Part shown: piece after piece, positions 38,931 through 51,085 of the stretch
Numbering within the stretch: the first letter of the stretch is position 1
Layout of the letters: each line of letters starts with the position of its first letter
Assembly: GCA_029817715.1 (NCBI GenBank)
Contig: JARUPY010000607.1
Location: forward strand, 5,518,001-5,582,000
Direction of reading: 5' to 3'
Length of the DNA stretch: 64,000 bases
DNA from: Melastoma dodecandrum
Lineage: Eukaryota; Streptophyta; Magnoliopsida; Myrtales; Melastomataceae
The notes under the pieces: model-generated
The model's input: only the letters and a program-made list of their open reading frames with translations
Told to the model about the DNA's origin: nothing
The model's database searches: none
Position numbers and translations under genes: made by a program

Positions 38931-39149
38931 TGTTGTAAAACAAAGAACTGGAAAAAGAATGAAGGAAAACGAGAAAATATGGAGAGAAATGGGGGAGGGA
39001 AAATTTCTTATTGATTTCCAAGATCATCATACATATACAATAGATATCCCTTCTATTTATAGAGATTTTACAACAGAAAGAATCTAAAGAATTGTAACCG
39101 AATGAATAATAAATGATTAAAATGAATGGACATTCACACTATGTTTATA
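38931..39149 (-). repeat. 5' LTR of the gag-only Copia element
   Basis: Direct copy of 36941-37152. The final CA is changed to TA in this copy. Confidence 0.82.
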
Positions 39150-39380
39150 ATAATAACTTTTTTTTTGAAATGTAAGCATAGTTTACGTTTTACAGCTTTC
39201 TTTAAAAAAAATAAATAAATTGTCAAAATTTTTTCATAAGTTTAAAAACTTCTTAAAATAGAACTCGCTAAATGCCAAATTAAAAATTATTATAACATAC
39301 TTTTACTTTTTGAAAATGTTAAATTATCAAATATATCATAAACTTTGATATTTTTTTTCGATTTAGCCTATCATTTGAAA

Positions 39381-40207
39381 ATATCGTCTTTCTCAATTAT
39401 ATACTCTATTAGTTGTCCCCGCTAATGGAAGCCTACGTGGTACTGACATGGTAACTAACGTCGTTAACACGACATTTAATCTAAGTCAGATTATCAAATA
39501 TATCATAAACTTTCTCACCTTCTTCTAATTTATAAAATGTTATCTTAAAATTATTCTCCGTTAGGCCCGACACTAACAGTTTCTGACTTGGTGAATATGT
39601 ACCTTAGCTGTCGTTTAATGTTGTTTATATCCAAATGTTAATCGCACTCAGACTAAAATCAATCAACAAATCCTAAGTCACCCAGCCCCAAACCTAAGCA
39701 ACCTGTTTAAGGTTGTGTAAGGGTCTTATAATCTCTCTTGTTATGGCCATAAAGTTTTCAATGACAATATCTAATTTCAGATCCTTTTAAAGTTTGGTTA
39801 TATTCTTTTGTTCTTATTCTATTCTTCTCTTCCTGTTCTTCTTTGGTTGGGGTCGATGTCAGGGAGAGGCCTAGGGTCGTGTTGGGGTGGGAAGGGACGG
39901 GGTTGGGTTAGGGTTTGTTGATTGATTTTATTTTGGGTACTATTTGGGGAAACCTAATTGATCTTTCTATCTAAATGGTGTTAAGTGGTAGCTAAGATAT
40001 ACATAAACAGAAAGTCAGATGTCTTTAAAGATCACTCACTCTAATGGAGGATAATTTTGAGATAATGTCATAACGTTGATATTTTTCAAATAATAATTTA
40101 GCCTAGATTAAACGTCGTGCTGACGACGTTAGTTGTCATGTCAACGACATGTAGGCCTCTATTAGTGGGGACAGCTAATGAATAATAGTATTGAGATAAC
40201 GTCTCAA
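39381..40207. repeat. MITE-like inverted repeat
   Basis: About 100-bp arms at 39381-39482 and 40104-40207 are inverted copies (gtccccgctaatgg / ccattagtggggac-like, aacgtcgt / acgacgtt, taatcta / tagatta). Neighbouring AT-rich motifs (atcaaatatatcataaactt at 39326 and 39486) are repeated directly. No coding capacity. Ends and target duplication are not resolved. Confidence 0.65.
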
Positions 40208-41655
40208 CGTTAGGATGTGCAAGTAAATCCGGGTCCTCCCGCCCCCAATAAGGAGCTCAGATCCTCTTTCCGACCCTTGCATCACCAGATCATCCTTTCC
40301 TAATCTTTTCTTCCTACTTCACTCATCATTTCATCCGAGTTACATTCCCACAAGACACACATGCACGGGCATTCATTCACAAATTTGTATATTAACTACA
40401 ATCCATAATGAACACCAGACCATCTCCCCATGCAATCTAACGTACACACCATACGACTGCACATCCGACAATCCACAACACAATAAAATAACATGGTTAG
40501 GAGTCCATATGGCCAAAGGTAGAAAGGGAAGAGAGAGATATACGGGGGTCGTACCTCAAGTTTCCACTTAACTTGCCCCTTTTCCTCTCCAAACTCTTCC
40601 GGACGAAGTCCTCCCTCGTCATACCTGTCTGTGTAAGAAAATTTAATCTAATATAGGATCACCGCATTCGAATTTAGGATATGAAAAAGTACGGAAACAA
40701 ACCTGTGATTAACGTACCTCCATAAAACCATATTATTAGGCCTTTAGACTTTGTCTTTATCTCTATCTCAATTGTTGGATCATTGCCCGAAGAGATCTGC
40801 GAAAAGCAACACGAGGACGGTGATCATGTCTTCCTCTCCCTGACATGTCTACGGTTGATGGAGCACCACTGTTAGGGTTAGGGCAAGCGGAAGAGGGGAC
40901 CTAACACCTGTTAATATAAGGTGCGACAAGCCCTTCCATCACGGGCTTATGTCAACACACTGGGCCTACACCGAATGACGTTCAACCCACATCAATCACA
41001 AACTGAGATGCCGTAAAAACTGAAATAAAAGATCACCTAAGCTGAACGAGCTATCATTGTATTGTCTCGTATATGGTAACACAACTCGGTTTACGAAAAC
41101 TTAAGTCGGTAATTGATTTAGCTCAATTGAATTTTTATAAAACAAAATAAAATAATAAAAAGTAAAATACAATTTTAACGGTCTGGCATTGACCTTCCCT
41201 TTAGAACCTTCTTCTTCCTCGGCCTTTCCTTCTGATCTCTTTCTTCTTCTTTTTCAGTTCTTCTCCCTTCCCTCTCTCTCCCTTTTACGAATGGGGAATG
41301 GGGAGAATGACCGCATGAACCTTCCCCCTTCTTGATCTATTAATGATAATATCCCCTCTCATTTATTCTAGTCTACATATTTTGTTAGCTTACCCCAGAA
41401 GCTTTTGGATCCCAAAATCTCAATTGAATGAGTTAATTCTTGTTTGAACTCCGGTCAATTCAGTTGATCTGTCGGTCCATGGTTGATTTGCGGTCGAGCT
41501 CTGGCATTGCCAACTTTGGCTACGAATATTTTCCAAACTAATGATCATCTTAAAAAAATAATTACCTCTAATCACCTCATAGTGATGTTCTTAAGTAAAT
41601 AAAATCATTTATCTTCGATTTCGAAACTTGTCAGTTTTTGACTATTTTGGCCCAT
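40208..41655. other. Intergenic, no gene seen
   Basis: AT-rich with a pyrimidine-rich tract at about 41200-41285. Nothing coding is supported. Confidence 0.5.
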
Positions 41656-41664
41656 ATCAAGTCC

Positions 41665-41795
41665 ACGACAGACAAAGTCACGATAAGTCTACGATGATAA
41701 CCTCATCTCAAGTCTACGAGAGACAACCAACGCATGTCTACGAGAGACAACCGACACATGTCTGCGAGAGACAAGCCCGACGCAAGTCTACAATT
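41665..41795. repeat. Short minisatellite (about 25-bp units)
   Basis: Diverged units of the type gtctacgagagacaacc(a/g)ac occur about four to five times. An open frame across them reads VYERQPTH repeats, but there is no other sign of a gene. Confidence 0.75.
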
Positions 41796-41923
41796 CAGCA
41801 GTCTACCAGCCTCTTGGCTTTACCCTTTTCTAGACTTATTCATTAACAAATCAACCTATCAAGGGAGTTTTACTCCATCTTACTTATTCATACAAAGATA
41901 GAACATACATGATACCTTATTTG

Positions 41924-42110
41924 TAGGGGTGAGCATATGTTCCAGGTAAAACCGGAAACCGGTCGAAACTGGTACCATAGGGTCGGTGTCAGTATAGGCT
42001 CTCGAATAGACCAGGTAGGTTCTAGGTTCTAAATTTTTGAAAACAGGCAGTACCAAGTACGGTTCCAAGTTCATACCTCGGAACCAACCTGGAAAACCTG
42101 GAACCTGGCA
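41924..42110. repeat. hAT-type element relic
   Basis: Begins taggggtgagca and follows the reverse complement of the right end of the element at 24875-25827 for about 185 bp (tctcgaata, ggtaggttctaggttctaaat). The other end is missing. Confidence 0.82.
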
Positions 42111-43475
42111 TAATATATTTTAATATATAATTTCTTTGTGGGGGGCCTTAAGAGTTTGTGTGACAAGTCAGGAAACTACGAAAGGGTCAAAAGAGGAATG
42201 GGTTAACAAAATTATCGTATTCCCCGTCCTCAATGTTTTTTTTTATTGTTAAACCTGGGAACGAACGACGTGGCCGGCGAGGAGGAGGTTCCGAAAGTAT
42301 TCTCCAGGACAGAAAAAGAAGCCCCTGTCTAAATTTGGTCTTTAGTTCATGGAGAGGAAATCTATTCTAACAGAAAACTGAGAGAGGGGAATCTGTTGGG
42401 CTGGAAAAATGAGTCTCAACCAACTCTTGATAAAATTTTTCAGAGATAAACTAGGGTTCAAGTCGGTTCTAACAATATAAATGTCAACCATTAAAGTTTC
42501 TAGCATAATACGAAACGCGAACGGCCTGTATACTTAGTAAAGTATGTTGAATGTTGCAATCCTTTTTTTTATGAAATAGCGGCAGATCCCACCATTAGAT
42601 CATCGCCAAATATTGTAGATGTGTTTTTCATTTCATCATGGTGATTTTGACATATTATTCACATCTTTTCGTTTTGAGAATGTAAAGTTTTCTATTTTTC
42701 TTTCTCAAACTTTACCCAAGCGAAGTCAGACTGAATCTACAAAATAGTTTGATTTTTACACCTATATATCTTACGATCCAACCGTTGGATCCATATGAAA
42801 ATTTACATACATATTCTTCATAGCTTAAACTTTCTGTGAAGTCCTTTTGCACTCCAATCGGACTTTCGATGACCAAGATATGATAGGAAAAACATCGTCT
42901 GTGCAAACTGTTCCGCTTTTCCGGACAGCCACTTTGGCTCCTTGATCTTGAGATATTGCACCGATAGATTTTCATAAAATTTTACATGCACACTCTTCAT
43001 TAAGTTTCAGATCTGTTAGTTAAAATTTCGATTGAATCAAACAATCTTAGCCAAAGTTATAAATCATTTTTTAAACTGTGTGCAATCTGTGTTCGTTGTG
43101 ATTCGCAACTCTTTGTAATATGATTACATGTGAAGTCTTGCACTCTACTATCTCGCGTAACTAACACTTTGTCTTTTTGTCTATGCATGTATAATGGACG
43201 CGCAAATTTCGAAGGCCCGGCCCGAACCTCTCGAAGGGCTCTAGAAGGTGCCTGTACGTGAATTGCTTTATTATTATTTTTTTTTACTGCCTTTTCTCAT
43301 TTAAGGAGTCATGGTTTATTTCAAGGAGACGACTTCGTCAGGACAAAAGTATTTGTGTCTTGTGGAGGACAAGAACTCGCAGGATGAAGATTCGCTGAAG
43401 CTATTATGGCTTTTGCCCAAATGGCCATGATGATCCACGAATCAAGTTTGACTTCAAACAAGATAACATTCAACA
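42111..43475. other. LTR-like or degenerate repeat DNA, no gene
   Basis: No domain is recognised. 42712-43010 contains text such as ccaatcggactttcgatgaccaagatatg that looks like a repeated retroelement sequence, but no second copy is present in this window. Confidence 0.35.
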
Positions 43476-45006
43476 TTGGTCGAAGGAAGTCCCGGACAAC
43501 TCTTATCGCCCCTAGGCTTGGTCTCTGGTGTCATCATCTACAACGTCTTATGTCAAGCCAAAACCTTCGATTACATTAGGAAGGAAGATCATATCAGGGA
43601 ATCTCGTTGGAAAGGGTATTTTCGGATGCCGGCGAATTCACGTATATCCCAAAATATTGGGAGATGATTTGACATCTCTCAACAAGCGGATTCTCGAACA
43701 AGCTGATATATTGGATGCTGTATATTGCTCGCGTTATACTTATGATCATAACAAGGATATTCTACATGCCTTTTGCGAAGCATGGTGTCCAGACTTCAAC
43801 ACGCTCGAGACGTCTGCAGGAGCTCTGTCAATCTCACTATGGGATCTATATAATCTCAGAGGTCTTCCTGTTAACAGCGACATGTATGAAGAGACGGTGT
43901 CTTGCTTAAGTGAACTCACCGGTTCATCCACCGATGGGAGGTTTATCCCGAAGAGTTGCCAATATTTATCTGTAGCCTTCCAAAATCTTCAAGGAAATAA
44001 GAAGACAGTTCAAATTTCCAGTTGGATTGACTTCTGATTCCAAGGTGAAGCAACGTATGACAAACCACCTAAGCGTGTGTCGAAGAAGCTTACTCGCCCC
44101 AAATCCACTCATAACCCATATCTTCCTATTCCAGCAGGGCATCCATGAGGCACTAAAGAAGAAGCTCCTTTCGAGAAGCTAGGTATTAGGAGTCATGCTC
44201 GTCAACCAACCTACTTATCTGCATTCATAGCTTGCTGATTGTGCATTTTCGTCTTTTCGTACAATTATGGCCTTGTGCGTCCCGAGACTTTTAAAGTTGC
44301 GAGTTTAATGGCGACAGGGAAGACATTCAGCCTAGCAATACCAGTGTTAGCCTCTTTATATCGCGGCTTGAATAAAATATCCAAATCTACTATTGTTGGT
44401 AATCCCAAGACTTGTTTTCCTGCTCACTATATTTACGGAAGGCTGGCATACTACTTCAAGACTCATTATCAACTCCCAGTTAAAGTAGAAGGCTCCTTGA
44501 TGACTAGGTATTCTAGAGAAGGTGTTACGCCGCCCGTGCGACAAGAAGGCATATTCATAATGGAGACAACATATTTTGGAATGTCAACCTTTTCAGCAAA
44601 CATGGCGATTTTAATTTGAGGGACGATCATAATATGAATGTCCCGGCTATGAACTTTTTCATGAGTATTCGCCCATGCCATCTGACCATAAGGTGCAATG
44701 TTCTTTTATTGTAGAGTCTTATACTCCATCACACTTCAGTCGCCAATTTGGGTTCTGCCAAGATATTCCTCCTACATTGAAATACAACGTGCGCCTGACA
44801 TCTTTAGAAGAGGGCTTCGAATTATGGCGTTTTTCGGCAAGACATGGTACCGGCTGAGTCCTAAAGATGAGTCCTACTCCTTGTATCTCGCCAAACTCGA
44901 ATGGGTCGGTAAGTATCTCATGCTTACTCATCATATTTGTTTTGAGTCATTAATATGTATGATCATTGGTAGGTGGACAGTCATACTCAATAGAAGAAAG
45001 CGATGA
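43476..45006 (+). pseudogene. Plant-mobile-domain (PMD) remnants
   Basis: Broken frames 43528-44037, 44239-44619 and 44675-44857/44698-45006 together follow the aminotransferase-like plant mobile domain: FCEAWCPDFNTLE, LSISLWDLYNLRGLPV, then RPETFKVASLMATGK, SLAIPVLASLYRGLN, HYIYGRLAYYF, and SHFSRQFGFCQDIP, TSLEEGFELW. Such PMD copies are carried by some Tat/Ogre-type Ty3/gypsy elements as well as by host MAIN-like genes. Stops and frame changes show that this copy is dead. The gypsy LTR at 46527 on the same strand suggests a retroelement origin, but this link is inferred. Confidence 0.7.
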
Positions 45007-45929
45007 TAATTCCACCTCGAATCCAGTTGCCACAGACAAGTTAGAACCAATTCGGAGAGAGCAACCATCTCGAAAGAAAGGATCATCGACGCCATCTCGG
45101 GTTTAGTAAAGGATAGCTTGGTTCAAAGGGAATAAAGAAATTGACGACGCTTCTGTTGATCCTGACTTGAGTGCGTCAGTTGTGGCCTCTCGAGCTTATA
45201 AAAAGATCTGCGGCAAGTATATGGGAAGACATCAAGGAGAAGATTTTTAAGACTCCCTCCAGTCAACGTTACACAATTATTGAGGAGCTCAAGAATATTC
45301 TCGATCTCATCGATGAAAGTGAGCATTTGGAATGGGCTCCTATCCGTGTCTTGGTGAAAGAATAACGTGGCAAAAAGACGACAAAGGAAATTACCGTAAG
45401 TCACGACAAAGAAAGAATTGAGCGCCCTTGATCAAAGTATATAAGAGCCGTGATTTAATTCGGATAAGAATCGACGGTCCCTCCTGCAAATGAGAATTGT
45501 TGCGCGTCAGAAGAAAAAAATCAATTAAAGTTGTTGGAGCGAAGAAAGAAGTCACGGTGTGATACCTCTTGCCAAAAATATCATAAAGAGGGTCATTGAA
45601 TCCTTGCAAGACTCTCGGGTCGCCGATCTGTTGCAAGAGTTATGCACAGAAAAAAATTGAAAAAAAAAGAGATGACGTTAAATATCTATGGACAAAAAAA
45701 GTGTTCGTCCGTCAAGTTGTATCCCTCGACGGGTAGAGATCCCACTTGCATAGATTCAAGAGACCAATTTCTTAAAAATAGAAAGAAACAAAAGGTCGGA
45801 ACAAAATCCTTACCCGAACAAATTGACTAGATGGAACAATGAAGTTACCTTGATCCTCGATTGCACTCTCATACAGTGGCAACAAAAAACGGGATAACGG
45901 AGATGATTCTCACGTCCCGAAGGAAGTGC
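45007..45929. other. No gene seen
   Basis: Degenerate, possibly retroelement-derived sequence downstream of the PMD remnants. No conserved domain is recognised in any frame. Confidence 0.4.
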
Positions 45930-47342
45930 ACTCTAAATCACTTATAACCGGGCTTCACGAGACAGCTCTGCAGACAACAATATCTCACTCGTCTTCCTTT
46001 CCTTTATGGTCATATCATCTGACCATGTACCACTTTGTGGTGGTAAATTTTCCAGCCACCTTCCCCGCTTTTGTCGTTCATGAAACGTGTAGGGGAATCC
46101 ACTTTACTCGGCAATCACTGTCTCCGTGCATCCAGGCTTTGCTCATGTACGATTTCGAGCTTAAACGCTCTTGTTCCTCCAAACACCACCTCATGGGTAC
46201 TCTTAGGGAGCATCACTCTCCTCCGAGTCAACACCTCATTCTTAGTCCTTTTCTTCCTTAAATTTCCAGCCCCATATCGGGTGTGATACAACCATCTTTA
46301 ACGATTCTAAATTTCCCTCAATTAATGAGATATATATACAACACCATTCAAACAAACACCTTCAACCATCACGATGCATCACCTAGGTTATTTTCCCTCC
46401 ACATTCTGGGGTTCGACCATCCCACTCCAGCCTCAACAATCACAATCACCGTGCACACAACATGAAGAAAGGCAGCGAATACTATGGCCGTTTGAGGAAA
46501 GAACGAGAAGGGTAGGAAGACGTACCTGTAGACATTAAAATTTTATTAATGTCGAAATAATGTCATTTGGTCCAAAACTATATGTTATATCGATCGATAT
46601 AGTATATATAAGGGAAAAATATTGGGATTATATAAATTCAAGTCCCACTTATATATTGGGTTTTATAATTGTGGCCTAGCCCATATGCTAGCCCAATTCA
46701 AGCTCAACCCAATTATAAAATAAACTGGGCTTAGTCCATATGTCGATCCATTAATGGCCTGGCCCATAATCCAGCCCAATCCAATTGCTAGCCCGATATG
46801 GCTTAAGCCCACGTGTAATTTGTCCCACATCGGAAAGAGAAAGCACTCAAGGGTCCTTCAACTCCTATATAAAGGGCGTCCCCTCCCCCTTATGGGGAAC
46901 AACTTCGAGAGAGATGAGCTCCATCGATAGCAAAGTTCTCGAGATCAAGCTTTAACGGCCCTGGTGTTCGTCGCTCATCTCCAGAAGACTCCAGATCAAG
47001 CTTTCTACAACAACCCTGGTGTTCCTCGCCCATCTTCAGAAGACTTGCCAAATCAAGCTTCAGCAGCCCTAGTGTTCTTCGCTCATATCCAGAAGACTCT
47101 CCAGATCAAGCTTCTACAACCCTAGTGATCTTCGCCACTCTTAAAGACCTGTCGGATCAAGCTTCTACAGCCTCAGCATCTTCATTAATATATCTCTCTG
47201 AAGCTCCAGCGGATATTTGTCAGAGCATCAGCCCTTCCACATTTCGAATGTCTTGCAAGTATAGAATCATGGGAGTCACGTGCTTCATTCATGATTAGAG
47301 ATTGAACCCGTTATATTTTCAATACGACAATTTGCACGCCAT
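45930..47342 (+). repeat. Left arm of a large inverted repeat (flank plus gypsy LTR)
   Basis: 45930-46526 is a flank and 46527-47342 is a Tat-type LTR in plus orientation, truncated at its 3' end. Together they are the reverse complement of 57237-55820 at an estimated 85-90 % identity, including the exact flank-LTR junction (gacgtacc|tgtagac). Inside the LTR, ctatataaaggg (46865) looks like the TATA box, followed by imperfect repeats of the unit gatcaagctt(c/t). Confidence 0.85.
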
Positions 47343-48046
47343 TTCCGATCCATATATGGATCTTTCCCCTTGCTCTGAGCACAACTCCGTAGTTCCCTTC
47401 TTCTCCGAACGTTTTTCCCGCGAAGAGGACGCCTTAACTCTCTCTTCTCTTGAAGTAACTCTCATTGACGGGCTTCCCTCTTACTCTTTTTTCCTTCTTC
47501 CACCTTGCTCGGTCGTGGAATCGCCCCCTTTTTCTTCTTTCCTCTTTCTTCGACCACCCCCCCTTTTTTTCCTCGATGTCAGTCCCCTCCGGGGAAGAAA
47601 AATTCTTATTCCTTTCTTCTTTTTTCCTTCACCTTCCCCCTTCTTTCAGTGGACAGGTGGCCAAGCAGTGGAAATTGGGATTTCCCTTGCTCCCCACGTT
47701 CCATTCTCATGCTCTCCCAGAAAATAAGCCTCTTACTTGCCCTATCATAAGTAATCATATAGTTCATTTTAAAGCAAGAAGGTAAAGACTCAATCAAGAT
47801 CAAGGGTGGGGTTGCCTATTCAAGGTCAATTCTCTTACTATCAATAAATCAAAGAGGGTCAAAGGGAGTTGTGTTTAGATCGCATTTTGGAGCGTTCGAA
47901 TCCCCCCTAAATTTGGAATCGTTTGGTAATTTTCTTCACTCACGCTTACGCATATTAGTTTTTGATGCAACAATGTTTATAACTACCTTTTTAAACACGT
48001 GTATATATATATATATTTCGAATTTATAAAGATTTGGGTCATTACA
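47343..48046 (-). repeat. Tekay-type LTR start, truncated
   Basis: On the minus strand TGTAATGACCCAAATC begins at 48046, directly after a polypurine tract (48047-48062), the expected start of a chromovirus 3' LTR. It continues through a pyrimidine-rich stretch (47460-47660) until it meets the Tat-type LTR. The far end is not found. Confidence 0.5.
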
Positions 48047-48082
48047 GTTTCCTTCCCCCTTAGGGAATTTCATCCCCGAAAT

Positions 48083-48595
48083 TCATTCTTCGAATAAGAA
48101 GGGGTATTTGTCCCTCACCATAGCCTCTGGTTCCCAGCTTAGCTGTTCCTTTCCGGCTCCACTCCAAAGCACCCTCACTAACGGTACAGCTCTTCCCCTT
48201 AATGTTCGCTCGCCACGATCGATGATCCGTATAGGTTGTACTGTAATGCTCATGTTGTCATTCACAACTACATCCATTTCATCCACTCTTAGATAAGGAT
48301 CCGGTTCATACTTCCTTAGCATGGAAACGTGGAATACGTCATGACAGTGGGACAATTCCGGTGGAATCGCCACATTGTAAGCCACTTTCCTTATTCTTTT
48401 TGTAATCCTATACGGCCCGATGTATATGGGACTCGGTTTATGCGCCTCCTGCGTCTTATACATCGACTTCATTGGTGAGAGCTTCAGAAAGACCTCATCG
48501 TCAACCTTGAATTCTAAGGGTCTTCTTCGACGGTCAGCATAACTCTTTTGACGGCTTTGCGCTGTCTTCATTCGCTCCCTGACCGTGGCTTTCAC
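48083..48595 (-). pseudogene. Tekay-type chromovirus pol, C-terminal piece
   Basis: 170 codons equal the end of a Ty3/gypsy integrase: DEVFLKLSPMKSM, YIGPYRITKRI, VAYNVAIPPELSHCHDVFHVSMLRKYEPDP, then a chromodomain (VRVLWSGAGKEQLSWEPEA) and a stop, followed by the polypurine tract. Upstream pol is lost at about 48600, where the sequence changes to other repeats. It belongs to a different lineage from the Tat-type element at 49750-55760 and from the young element at 3265. Confidence 0.85.
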
Positions 48596-48794
48596 ATATG
48601 AAGTTTCCTATATTAGTTACGGTCCATTAAACACCTTTCTCCCAGTTCGTTCCAACACAGGGGCGATTTGCAGCTTCTCCCATAAAGTTCTTCGAATGGT
48701 GTCATGCCGATGTTCGTGTGGTAGTTGTTATTATACGCAAATTCCACTAATGGTAAATGATCCACCCTGCTTTCCACTCAAGAGCACTTGGAAT

Positions 48795-49159
48795 GAGATG
48801 AAACATGCTATTCCCGGAATGAGTTGCGATCACTTGGAGTGTGCTTCTGGATGGGATCAAACACCTTAGAGTGTGTTAGAATCATAAATTAAGACTCGGT
48901 TCAGAGCTACTAGCGATTTCGCTAGGTGGGACTATGAGTTCTTATGGGTGTGGTTGTTGTACTTAGTTATTTAACTAATGTAGTTGTGTGCTGTATGACA
49001 GGCTCTTAGGGAACTAGAATGATTATTCATTCCTATTAGCTTGGAGGAAACTCTTCTAATTTCGGCTTAACCAGTTGTGACGAATATTGAAAATTATGCG
49101 CACTTATTAAGTGAATTTTCTTGTTGTAATTAAAAATAAGAATTTGTAGGACCTTTCTG
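48795..49159 (+). repeat. Direct repeat, copy 1
   Basis: Matches 57429-57771 in the same orientation at an estimated ~90 % (gcgatcacttggagtgtgctt ... gaatttgtaggacctttct). It could be an LTR pair or a separate repeat; the family is not identified. Confidence 0.85.
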
Positions 49160-49250
49160 GTTCCTATGGCACGGATATATAAGAAGCGCTTTGGATGTCA
49201 AAATGGAAGGCCTTAGGATCGATGAGGAAGTGTTACAAGGGGCGAATAAG

Positions 49251-49432
49251 CAGGGGTGAGCAGGTTCCGGTGTGGGTAGGTTCCGGACGTGGAACTTGGA
49301 ACTTACCCTGTAATGGCCGGTTCCTTATGTTTAGAACCTAGAACCTACCATGTGGCTCAAAGAACCACCCAAGAACCAACCCGTCGGTTCTAGTACCGGT
49401 TCCGGTTCCATGTCCTTATAGGACACTTCTAC
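49251..49432. repeat. hAT-type element relic
   Basis: Begins caggggtgagcaggttccgg and follows the left end of the element at 24875 (tttagaacctagaacctac, ggttccggttc). Only one end is present. Confidence 0.82.
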
Positions 49433-49445
49433 ATTAAATCCACCA

Positions 49446-49580
49446 CATTACTCCAATTAATTTAAAAAAAAAACTTAAGCATTACTATAATCAATCTAAA
49501 AAAACCTCAAGCATTACTCCAATCAATCTAAAAAAAACATCAAGCATTACTCCAATCAATCTAAAAAAACCTCAAGCGAA
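49446..49580. repeat. Tandem repeat (about 33-bp units)
   Basis: Three to four units of the form attactccaatcaatctaaa with a run of A and aagc. Non-coding. Confidence 0.85.
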
Positions 49581-49749
49581 CTGGTCAAGGCGTCACGAAG
49601 AGGGCAAGGGCAAGGGAATGGCGGGTTCGGGTACCCATAAAGAGAGACCATATAACTGTGCACAAAATTGCTTAATATAATAAGAAATATTTACAATTTT
49701 AAAATAAAAATTATTTATATAAATAGAGAATAAAGATTATATAAAGATA

Positions 49750-50688
49750 TTATAAAAATATCTCGAATGATCGCCAATAAAGAGTATTCTTGAAATATAT
49801 GAACCGAGGTGCTCGTCTCCTAACATCTACCTTTTGTCGAGGATCATCAAGTAATTTTCCGTGCTCAGGAAAGTCAATGAGTGGTTGTCTCCAGTATTGG
49901 TATTCCACATTATAGATATAGATGATATTGACTTCCTCTTCTTCCTCATCAAAGGTTGGAGGATCCACCCAAGCTTGACATAGTCGAATAGTAACTTGCT
50001 TGTCCACCGAAGTGAGTGCAGAAGCGAGGTTCGCCAAGGCATCTGCTTGCGCATTTTCCCTTCTTGGTATATGATTTATTATAAAATCCTGGAACCATCC
50101 TACGAGTTTAACTGCATAGTCATGATATGGCAAAAACTCTAGCTTGCGAACTTCGTATGTAGATAGAAGTTGATTGATCATAAGCTCGGAGTTTCCATAT
50201 ACCCTTAAACTATGCATTTTGTTATCCATGACCATTTCTAACCCTAATATGAGGGCTTGGTACTCAGCCATGTTTGAGCATAGTTGTGTAAGGGTGTATA
50301 CATATGGAATTATATCTCCATCAGATGTGACAAAGACAACTCCAGCTCCTGCAACTATTTGGGTAGCCGATCCATCAAAGAACATCTTCCATGGACGGGG
50401 AGTATCCACCAACGTCACTTTCTTGTCGGGTAATTCCTCAGAAATTTTCCAGTCATCTGGTATAGGATGATCTGCTAAGAAATCAGCCAAAGCTTGCCCT
50501 TTCACGGTCTTTTGAGGCACATATGAAATCTCAAACTCCTGGAGCATGAGTGCCCATTTCGCAAGATGACCAGATAAAACTGGCTTTGACATGATATATT
50601 TTAGATGATCTACTCGTGATATGAGGCGAACAGAGTGTGCCTGCAAATAATGTCGTAACTTTTGCATGGCGAACATCAGAGCAGACAT
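49750..50688 (-). pseudogene. Tat-type RNase H pair
   Basis: 312 codons. The first ~120 are the end of the standard RNase H/connection (LRHYLQAHSVRLISRVDHLKYIM, KTVKGQALADFLADHP). The next ~130 are the archaeal-type RNase H: FFDGSA, NMAEYQALILGLE, then VYGNSELMINQ where relatives have an Asp in YGDS, and ADALANLAS. The tail (YIYNVEYQYWRQPLIDF ... FIYFKNTLYWRSF) enters the pre-integrase linker and stops. The Asp-to-Asn change would remove a catalytic residue. Confidence 0.85.
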
Positions 50689-51085
50689 GTTTTCTCAATC
50701 GAAGAGTAATTCAGCTCTGCACCAGTCAGGGTCCTGCTCAAATAGTATAAAGCATTCTCCTTTCCGTCATCATTCTCTTGGGCTCTTGCACTGCTATGTA
50801 CAATATGAGTGGTTTACCTTGGATTGGTGCACTTAAGACCGACGGTTTTGATAAATATGCCTTTATACTATTGAAGGCATTCTTATATGTTTCATCCCAC
50901 TCAAAAGGAACATCTTTTTTTTTCAGTAGCCGATGGAAAGGATGGCATCATCCGACCAAATTAGATATGAACCTTCGGATGTATGCAAGCTTTCCTTGAA
51001 GGCTCTTCAACTCACGTATATTCCTTGGCTTTAGCATCTTCATAATCACATCTATCTTTGACTGGTCGACCTCTATGCCTCGATG

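Larger units (their letters stand above)
36941..39149 (-). mobile_element. Small Copia-type element with LTRs and gag only
   Basis: LTRs at 36941-37152 and 38931-39149 are 212 and 219 bp and clearly alike (tgttgtaaaacaaag ... actatgttta). Between them is only a Copia gag on the minus strand, with no protease, integrase or RT. A polypurine tract (caagggagtat on the minus strand) lies beside the 3' LTR, and a degenerate primer site (gttatcagcacg) beside the 5' LTR. This is the layout of terminal-repeat retrotransposons with GAG (TR-GAG). A clean 5-bp duplication was not found (atagc versus ataat). Confidence 0.82.

Noticed and set aside
40874..40886. Telomere-like gttagggttaggg
   Set aside because: Only about two units; no array, so no interstitial telomere is claimed.
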